Shown one piece after another: positions 58,240 to 64,000 of a stretch of DNA of 64,000 nt. A program made the translations under genes and the position numbers. This DNA comes from Gemmatimonadota bacterium. Lineage in GTDB: Bacteria > Latescibacterota > UBA2968 > UBA8231. Location: positions 7,618-71,617 of the forward strand of contig JABHDC010000154.1 in assembly GCA_018673255.1 (NCBI GenBank). The letters run 5' to 3'. Numbering within the stretch: the first letter of the stretch is position 1; every line of letters begins with the position of its first letter. A model generated the notes under the pieces. The model saw only the letters and a list, made by a program, of their open reading frames with translations, was not told the DNA's origin and did no database searches.

Positions 58240-60456
58240 TCAGGGAGACAGGTCGAAGCTCTGACGCGTGACGAGTGTCGGTGCCTGGCCCTGGCGTAGA
58301 TGGTAGGCTCTGTCCAGCGCCAGCGCCTTGAGACGCTGCGGTCTGTTCCCGCCAGGCCACAGAATCTCCACAGACTTGATGCGCAGAGCATCACCCAGGC
58401 CGATCTCCTGCCGCAGTGGTGAGGATCCAAAACTCCCACCGTGGCCGACGGTTACGTGAATCTCCCGCAGATTCCCGTCCGGTCCCTCGACCTGCACGTG
58501 GATGCGAGCTCCGATGGCATCCCGGTGGCTCGCTACCCCCTCCAGTTGGAGTGTGAGCCAGTGGTTGCCGTGACCTGGATTCTCGAGCAGCACATTCTCG
58601 TACACATCCCCTTCGAAGGCGGCCCCCAGGACGTGGTAGATGTCCTGGTCCCCATCGTGATCGATGTCGCCGAAAGAGATGCCGTGCCCCTTCTGTAGTG
58701 TGCCAAAGCCGCCAGATGTCGTGATGTCAAGAAAGCGCTTCCCGCCATCGTTCCGAACCATGCGGTTGGGGAGCAGGGCACGCATGTCTGGCATCCCCGT
58801 ACCGAAGTAGGCATCGAGCCAGCCATCGTTGTCGAGATCGCCGAAATTGGCACCCATGGGCAGGATGATTCGGTCGAGTCCGACTTCGCTGGCGCGCTCC
58901 TCGAACATCCCATTGCCGAGATTGCGATACAGCCTGGGGTGATCAGCTCCGAAGGGCAGATCCAGATAGATGGCTGCCATATCGTCGAGAGTCGCCATAT
59001 CGAAGCCGGCGACGAAGATGTCCTGCCAGCCATCATTGTCGTAATCCCAGAACCACGTGGGGAAGCTCACGTAGGGTTCCTGCACACCGGCCGCTTCGCT
59101 GACATCCCGAAAGCGTGGCCTGGCGCCATCGCCCTCGTTGTGATAGAGGACATTGTCGCCATTCAGATTCGAGATGTAGATGTCGAGTTGGCCGTCATTG
59201 TCGATGTCGCCCAGGGTCACACCTTTGACGAAGCTGGTGTCATCCACATCATGGGTGGCTGCCACTTCAGCGAACGTACCATCTCGCCGGCTGACGTAGA
59301 GCTGATTCGGGTGGGCGGGTTTGGGTGCTGGACTCGACTCATTGCCGACGAACAGGTCCAGCCAGCCGTCATTGTCGAAATCGCCCCAGGCGCCCGAATG
59401 CGTGGGATGGAACGAGAGCAGTCCCGCCGCTTCGGTGACATCCTCGAAGTGCCCATCTCCTGCATTCTGCAGAAGTGAATTGGCGTGCAGTCCCGCTTCG
59501 CCCATCCAGGCACCCCGCCAGACGATCAGATCCCGGTCGCCGTCGTTGTCGTAGTCGGCGTGGTTGAGATTCAGTCCGCCGAGTTGCCCCCGAAGGCCCG
59601 CCTTGTCCGTGTGGTCGGAGAAGGCGCCATCGCCGCGATTGTGGAAGAATCGCATCTGGTCTCGCAGGCCGCGGGATGAAACGATCAGATCCAGCAGACC
59701 ATCGCCGTCGAAATCGTCCATCACTGTGCCACCGGCATGGCCGTGCATGGCGACACCTGCCGAGGCCGCAACATCCGGGAATCGGCCAATATCATCTTCA
59801 GCTTCGAAGGCGGCCGGTGGTAGGCGCCACTGAGTGGGCACAGCCTCCGGGTATTCCCCCAGGGCCATATAGGCGATGTTAAGAAGCCAGCGTGTACCCT
59901 GGTCCGCCTCCAGATCGAGGTTCTGTTGGTACAGGCTGATGGCAGCGCGAGTGGCAGCGTCGGAGGCCGTATCCGTCGTTTTCGCCATGGGGAACAGCCA
60001 TCCATGGGCTGGCCGACGGCCCAGGGTCTGCTCACCCACCCGGAGATAGGCCAGGGCCTGCTGATCGCGCAGCATGCGCGGGAAGCTTTCGTCGATGGTG
60101 ACGTCCTCCTCAGCCATTCTTCGACGGATCGTGTCGATTTCCTCGATCGCTTCCTGCATGAGGCCGCCATTGATCAGCTCACGGGCGATGGTGGCCCGCA
60201 GCTGGATCTCCTTGGCCGGTGCCAACGGACCGCTCAGCAAGGTCCGCATCCCCGCCGCCCGGGCCCGATTCAGATAGACATTAATGACGGGATCGGCATT
60301 CTGAGCCACCCGAGCCAGATAGGCAGCCATACGCTGCGATGAGTGGCTCGTCTGGTCACTCGCCTGGTCCTGTGTCCGGGCCGGTGGGGCAAGTTGTGCC
60401 ACTGCCAGTGTCGCTCCCGAAGCGACGAGCATCGAGGCGAGCAACAGGCCTTTCAC
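58240..60456 (-). CDS. Secreted FG-GAP propeller with TPR-like N-terminus and ASPIC/UnbV domain
   Basis: 738 residues. Signal peptide MKGLLLASMLVASGATLAVA. Residues about 40-190 are helical and TPR-like (RELINGGLMQEAIEEIDTIR). The propeller region (about 220-610) holds FG-GAP loops such as VMDDFDGDGLLDLIV, HADYDNDGDRDLIVWRG and WGDFDNDGWLDLFVGNES. The C-terminus (about 615-738) is ASPIC/UnbV-like: HWLTLQLEGVASHRDAIGAR, VGHGGSFGSSPLRQEIGLGD and SVEILWPGGNRPQRLKALAL. These proteins are exported and calcium-stabilised; substrates are unknown. The ATG overlaps the stop of the upstream UnbV gene by 4 nt. Confidence 0.88.
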   Translation of the reverse strand: MKGLLLASMLVASGATLAVAQLAPPARTQDQASDQTSHSSQRMAAYLARVAQNADPVINVYLNRARAAGMRTLLSGPLAPAKEIQLRATIARELINGGLMQEAIEEIDTIRRRMAEEDVTIDESFPRMLRDQQALAYLRVGEQTLGRRPAHGWLFPMAKTTDTASDAATRAAISLYQQNLDLEADQGTRWLLNIAYMALGEYPEAVPTQWRLPPAAFEAEDDIGRFPDVAASAGVAMHGHAGGTVMDDFDGDGLLDLIVSSRGLRDQMRFFHNRGDGAFSDHTDKAGLRGQLGGLNLNHADYDNDGDRDLIVWRGAWMGEAGLHANSLLQNAGDGHFEDVTEAAGLLSFHPTHSGAWGDFDNDGWLDLFVGNESSPAPKPAHPNQLYVSRRDGTFAEVAATHDVDDTSFVKGVTLGDIDNDGQLDIYISNLNGDNVLYHNEGDGARPRFRDVSEAAGVQEPYVSFPTWFWDYDNDGWQDIFVAGFDMATLDDMAAIYLDLPFGADHPRLYRNLGNGMFEERASEVGLDRIILPMGANFGDLDNDGWLDAYFGTGMPDMRALLPNRMVRNDGGKRFLDITTSGGFGTLQKGHGISFGDIDHDGDQDIYHVLGAAFEGDVYENVLLENPGHGNHWLTLQLEGVASHRDAIGARIHVQVEGPDGNLREIHVTVGHGGSFGSSPLRQEIGLGDALRIKSVEILWPGGNRPQRLKALALDRAYHLRQGQAPTLVTRQSFDLSP

Positions 60457-62132
60457 TGGGTGACCTCCACGATTTCAGTTTGCTGATTGGCCGCGATGTC
60501 GAGGATCGTCTGCGACGTACCCCCGGGCCACCTGACGACGATACTGTCAGCCTGGGCCTGTGAACCCAGTCCGACGTGCAGGCGGACATCGTTGGAGCCC
60601 ATATAGCCGTAGCTACGTCGGACCTGACGAGTCTGCACCAGATCCCCGGCGACGATCCGCACCTGGGCGCCGATGCCATCACGATTGCTCACGGTCCCGT
60701 GCAGGTGCAGGGACAGGTAGTTCTGATCATTGCCCCCGTCATTGCGCAGCAAGGTGCAATGGGGCGACGCGGAATCAGAGATGAAGATGTCCACATCCCC
60801 GTCATTGTCGATGTCACCGAACACGGCGCCATGACTGACCCGTTCGATCAGCATCCCTGAACCTGAGCTGCGGGTTGTCTCCTCAAAGGTGCCATCACCG
60901 CGGTTGTGGAAGAGCTGGTTGATCTGCTCATACGACGTGGACGGATCGAACTCCTCCACGTTCTCATCGAGATGTCCGTTGGCGACAAAGACATCGAGGG
61001 ATCCGTCGTTGTCATAGTCGAGGAAGGCGGCTGTCATACCCAGGTAGGGAACACTCTCGGCGCCCAGTCCGACGGTGAAGGTCACATCGCTGAAGAATCC
61101 ATCCCCTTCATTGCGGTAAAGCGTGTTTGGCAGCCACTGGAAAGTGGCCACGATGATGTCCATATCCCCATCGTTGTCCACGTCCCCCAGATCGGCTCCC
61201 ATGGCAGATTCGGCCACGCCTTCTTCGTTGTAGGCGACACCTGCGAGGGCCCCGGTTTCCTCGAATGTACCGGCGCCATCATTGAGAAAGAGGAAATTCG
61301 GCTGCTTGTCGTTGGCCACGAAGAGGTCTTCGTCGCCATCGTCATCCATGTCGCCGAAGACGGCTGCCAATTGGCGACCCTGGGTGGTGGAGAGGCCGGC
61401 CTCCTGTGTGATGTCGACGAAATGCAGATCGCCATCGTTGCGATAGAGCATCCCTGATTGGCCCGGGTAGGTATTCGGACCACAATACTCACGCGCTTGA
61501 CCGCGGTAACAGGCACGATTCGATCCGGTGTCGAAGTCCATATAGTTGGCCACATACAGATCGAGGTCACCATCGCGGTCGACGTCGGCGAAGGCTGCGT
61601 GAGCACCCCAATTCGAGTCGCCCACGGCAGCGGTGGCGGTGACATCGATGAATCGCCCCGTGCCATCATTTTCATAGAAGACATTCGGGCCATAGTTGGC
61701 GATGTAGAGATCGGGATCGCCGTCGTTGTCGGCGTCTCCCGTGGCTGCGGCCATGCCAAATCCGGTGTCACCTGTCCCACTGTGGGCCGTGACGTCGGTG
61801 AAGGTGCCATCCCCGTCATTGTGATACATCGCATTTGGGGCGGTGGGCCCTTCGTAACCGGGCAATGACGCGCCATTGACGATGTAGAGATCGATCCAGC
61901 CATCACGGTCTGCATCGAGAAAGGCGGCACCCGACCCAACGGCTTCCACCATGTATCTGTTGCCGCTGGCGCCATTGATGTAGCGGAAGTCGACACCGGC
62001 TTCCCGGGTGATCTCGACAAACTGGACACCCTGAGTCTTGTGCGGCTGCATTGACTGAGATGCGGACATGCCGGGCCCGCCAAAGATTACCGCAGCCAGA
62101 GCGAGTGACAGATGCCAGGGCGTTCGTCTCAT
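60453..62132 (-). CDS. Secreted FG-GAP/ASPIC-UnbV propeller (CRTAC1-like)
   Basis: 559 residues with a signal sequence (LSLALAAVIFGGPGMSAS). The canonical CRTAC1-like layout follows: FVEITREAGVDFRYINGASG, AFLDADRDGWIDLYIVNGAS, repeated FG-GAP units (GDADNDGDPDLYIANYG, FADVDRDGDLDLYVANY, DVDNDGDMDIIVATFQW, FLDYDNDGSLDVFVANGHL), and the ASPIC/UnbV end (YLSLHLHGTVSNRDGIGAQV, VRRSYGYMGSNDVRLHVGLG, SIVVRWPGGTSQTILDIAAN). It overlaps by 4 nt both the upstream TPR lipoprotein gene and the downstream second propeller gene, so the three are tightly coupled. Confidence 0.9.
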   Translation of the reverse strand: MRRTPWHLSLALAAVIFGGPGMSASQSMQPHKTQGVQFVEITREAGVDFRYINGASGNRYMVEAVGSGAAFLDADRDGWIDLYIVNGASLPGYEGPTAPNAMYHNDGDGTFTDVTAHSGTGDTGFGMAAATGDADNDGDPDLYIANYGPNVFYENDGTGRFIDVTATAAVGDSNWGAHAAFADVDRDGDLDLYVANYMDFDTGSNRACYRGQAREYCGPNTYPGQSGMLYRNDGDLHFVDITQEAGLSTTQGRQLAAVFGDMDDDGDEDLFVANDKQPNFLFLNDGAGTFEETGALAGVAYNEEGVAESAMGADLGDVDNDGDMDIIVATFQWLPNTLYRNEGDGFFSDVTFTVGLGAESVPYLGMTAAFLDYDNDGSLDVFVANGHLDENVEEFDPSTSYEQINQLFHNRGDGTFEETTRSSGSGMLIERVSHGAVFGDIDNDGDVDIFISDSASPHCTLLRNDGGNDQNYLSLHLHGTVSNRDGIGAQVRIVAGDLVQTRQVRRSYGYMGSNDVRLHVGLGSQAQADSIVVRWPGGTSQTILDIAANQQTEIVEVTQ

Positions 62133-63352
62133 CGTGCTGCACCTTCAGCCATGAACTCCCGAGCCAGATTGATCCGGTGTGTGAGATCTTCGTCTCCAGG
62201 TCTGTGCCGCAAGCCTGCCTCGAAGGATTCGATGGCTGCGGCGACCTGCCGCTGTCGCATGTACGAATTGCCCAGAGAGCGATAGGCGAGCACATACGTC
62301 GAATCCGCACGCAGGGCGCGTCGGAACAGTCCCATCGCTTCGCGCAGTCGTCCCTGGCGCAACTGGATGTTACCCAGATTGTGATAGGCGGGCGCGAAGT
62401 TCGAGTCGCGCAACACGGCTTGGATGTAACGGCGCCGTGCCTTGTCGGTCTCGCCGCGCTGAGAGTGGATGACGGCAAGATCGTGATACAGGGTCGCCCG
62501 TTCCGGTGATTGCAGGATCGTCACTTCGAGGCCGTACATACGCTGTTCCTGGTCATCGAGCTGACCGAAGCGCTCAAGGAGTTTCTTCCCGTCCTCGCTG
62601 CGACCGAGGCGCAGATAGGTGTTGGCCAGGTTGAAGTGGGCTCGGGCGTGCAGAGGATCCAGTTGCAGGGCCTGTTCCAGTTCGACTGCGGCGGCGGCGA
62701 AGTCACGACGCTTGAAGAGTACGAAGCCCAGACCGTCGCGGAACTCAGCAGCGGTCGAATCCCTGGCGATCCCCTGGCGATAGGCTGCCTCCGCCGCATC
62801 CAGATCGCCGAGACGCAATTGAGCTTCGCCCATATCGCCCCAGACCTTCACAAAGGTGGGATCTGCTGTTGTTGCTCGGGTGTATGATTCGATGGCCAGG
62901 TCGTAGCGAGCCTCACGGAAGTGGAGGCGCCCCAGGATTCGGTGTGCTTTAGCCAATTGCGGGTCATGACTGATGGCGATGTGTAACTGAGCTTCGGCCT
63001 CCGCCAGGCGATCCAGACGCGTCAGCAATGTCGCCAGCTCAACCCGAGTCGGACCATCGTCGGCGGCGATCTCGAGACAACGCTTGTAAGCACCGACGGC
63101 CTCCAGCAACTGCTCGTTACCTGTATAGGCATGACCGAGCCACGCGTGCAGGGGGGCAACTGAGGGCGCCTTGCGAATCTCTCGCTGGAAGAAGGCGATC
63201 GCTTCCGGGTAGCGACTGGCGGCGAGCAACTGCTCTCCCCGGGCAACCTCCGGGCTCAGGGGTGGTGGCTCCGGATCGGCTGTACAGGCGAGCAACCAGC
63301 CGGAGAGGATCGGTATGAGGAGTGTGAGCCGTGATGGACGGGGGAAATGCAT
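62129..63352 (-). CDS. TPR lipoprotein coupled to the UnbV propellers
   Basis: 407 residues. The signal ends LSGWLLACTADPEP, with a lipidated Cys at about residue 23. About ten TPR units follow: RYPEAIAFFQREIRKAPSVA, NEQLLEAVGAYKRCLEIAAD, LDRLAEAEAQLHIAISHDPQ, REARYDLAIESYTRATTADP, LGDLDAAEAAYRQGIARDST, KRRDFAAAAVELEQALQLDP and, near the end, QGRLREAMGLFRRALRADST. It is the first gene of the trio and shares a 4-nt overlap with the UnbV gene. TPR lipoproteins paired with ASPIC/UnbV propellers recur in several phyla, suggesting a joint envelope complex of unknown purpose. Confidence 0.88.
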   Translation of the reverse strand: MHFPRPSRLTLLIPILSGWLLACTADPEPPPLSPEVARGEQLLAASRYPEAIAFFQREIRKAPSVAPLHAWLGHAYTGNEQLLEAVGAYKRCLEIAADDGPTRVELATLLTRLDRLAEAEAQLHIAISHDPQLAKAHRILGRLHFREARYDLAIESYTRATTADPTFVKVWGDMGEAQLRLGDLDAAEAAYRQGIARDSTAAEFRDGLGFVLFKRRDFAAAAVELEQALQLDPLHARAHFNLANTYLRLGRSEDGKKLLERFGQLDDQEQRMYGLEVTILQSPERATLYHDLAVIHSQRGETDKARRRYIQAVLRDSNFAPAYHNLGNIQLRQGRLREAMGLFRRALRADSTYVLAYRSLGNSYMRQRQVAAAIESFEAGLRHRPGDEDLTHRINLAREFMAEGAAR

Positions 63353-63413
63353 CGATAAGCAGGTCTCGAGGAAGAGGCAATTGTCGATCAGGCCCTGTCG
63401 CCCGGCAATCTTC

Positions 63414-64000
63414 CTAGTTCAAGCCTGGATCCTCGGGGATGAAAGACATGGGAGCATACTTGCCGCCGAGAGACTGCAGGGCATCCTGCCAGACCTGATC
63501 TGGATCTTCACTGAATACACGCTCCGTTTCGGCTGGCGCCAGGATCCAGGCGCCCAGGGCGATTTCGGCCTCGAGTTGTCCTGGTGCCCACTCGGCATAG
63601 CCGAGAAAAAAGCGCAGAAAGGGGTCGGTGGTCTCGTCTGTGGCACCGTAGGCGCGCAGCGCATCCAGATCTCCGCCCGCATACAACCCGGGGCAGATGG
63701 GCGTCGCCTCGGATCCGGCATCCGCAACACGATGCAGGAAGATGAGAGAGCCTGGCTCCACAGGGCCGCCCTGGTAGAACATCTCGCTGCGTGTCGCTTC
63801 TTCAAGATCCAGACCGTCCGTGAGGGTTTCGAGTTCCTCACTCGGATACAATTGATCCTTGTCGCCCAGTGGACGGTTGATGATTACGCCCAGTGTCATC
63901 TCGTCAGGCACATGCTGGAGCAGAAGAACGACAGTACGAGTGAAGGCAGGATCCTCGAGTCCAAGGGATGCGATCAGAAGCGTACCGGCTTCGAGAGGGG
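63414..64000 (-). CDS. YqgE/AlgH family protein (UPF0301), start beyond the window
   Basis: The reading frame runs off the right edge, so the first few residues are missing; about 194 residues are visible. The first visible residues, LEAGTLLIASLGLEDPAFTR, then TVVLLLQHVPDEM and LGVIINRPLGDKDQLYP, match the YqgE/AlgH signature, as do MFYQGGPVEPGSLIFLHRV, LRFFLGYAEWAPGQLEAEI and GAWILAPAETERVFSEDPDQ with a W near the end. An internal ATG at 63911 would cut off the conserved N-terminal strand and is not the start. The fold is conserved in most Gram-negative bacteria; the biochemical role is not settled. Confidence 0.92.
   Translation of the reverse strand, partial: PLEAGTLLIASLGLEDPAFTRTVVLLLQHVPDEMTLGVIINRPLGDKDQLYPSEELETLTDGLDLEEATRSEMFYQGGPVEPGSLIFLHRVADAGSEATPICPGLYAGGDLDALRAYGATDETTDPFLRFFLGYAEWAPGQLEAEIALGAWILAPAETERVFSEDPDQVWQDALQSLGGKYAPMSFIPEDPGLN

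Overview
The window is a gene-dense, high-GC chromosomal segment of a Gram-negative bacterium. It carries about 46 protein genes, six tRNA genes and the RNase P RNA gene. No rRNA, phage, insertion sequence or CRISPR array is visible. Abundant FG-GAP/ASPIC-UnbV propellers, FlgD-type C-terminal domains, a PorV-like barrel, dockerin-like FDDFFAFADNFG motifs and a run of M81 peptidase, phytanoyl-CoA dioxygenase and Gfo/Idh/MocA genes resemble FCB-group or candidate-phylum bacteria such as Latescibacterota. That placement is inference from gene content only.

Layout. 1-11.4 kb (minus): hldE-type heptose adenylyltransferase, two secreted FG-GAP proteins, a PorV-like/transglutaminase-like/TPR fusion, and the start of a small secreted protein cut by the window edge. 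11.4-15.9 kb (minus): tRNA-His, tRNA-Arg, an FGE-like lipoprotein, tRNA-Pro overlapping the end of pyrF, an LPP20-like secreted protein, rnpB and a coiled-coil zinc-ribbon protein. 16-20 kb (minus): two TPR lipoproteins and a split transketolase, all with very short or overlapping junctions. 20-22.2 kb (minus): tRNA-Val, a CAU tRNA and dnaG. 22.8-26 kb (plus): two paralogous secreted proteins with tandem dockerin-like motifs and strong terminators. 26.5-31.6 kb (plus): rho, rpmE, DUF1385, prfA and prmC. 31.8-34.8 kb (plus): recA behind a large operator-like palindrome, a hypoxanthine phosphoribosyltransferase and an NAD-dependent epimerase. 34.8-45.1 kb: mixed-strand small-molecule enzymes (class V aminotransferase, exported RidA, glycosidase-like propeller, Gfo/Idh oxidoreductase, M81 peptidase, PhyH dioxygenase, Ntn asparaginase), plus rlmH, a D-Ala-D-Ala carboxypeptidase and tRNA-Val(GAC).

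45.3-56.5 kb (plus): a secreted CBM9-like protein, then a tight five-gene block of a lipoprotein, three large secreted proteins with FlgD-type C-termini ending in V-[VA]-Y, and an 881-residue outer-membrane-type protein. This block is the best candidate for an undescribed surface system. 56.5-63.4 kb (minus): a SurA-like periplasmic foldase, then a translationally coupled trio of two ASPIC/UnbV propellers and a TPR lipoprotein. The window ends inside a YqgE/AlgH gene.

Much of the segment serves the cell envelope: periplasmic folding (SurA-like), outer-membrane barrels, and large secreted proteins with repeat scaffolds and conserved C-terminal domains. Housekeeping genes for translation, transcription termination, replication priming and recombination are interspersed. 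Adjacent genes often overlap by 4 nt (ATGA or GTGA), and many start at GTG. Long antisense reading frames are frequent but are compositional artefacts.
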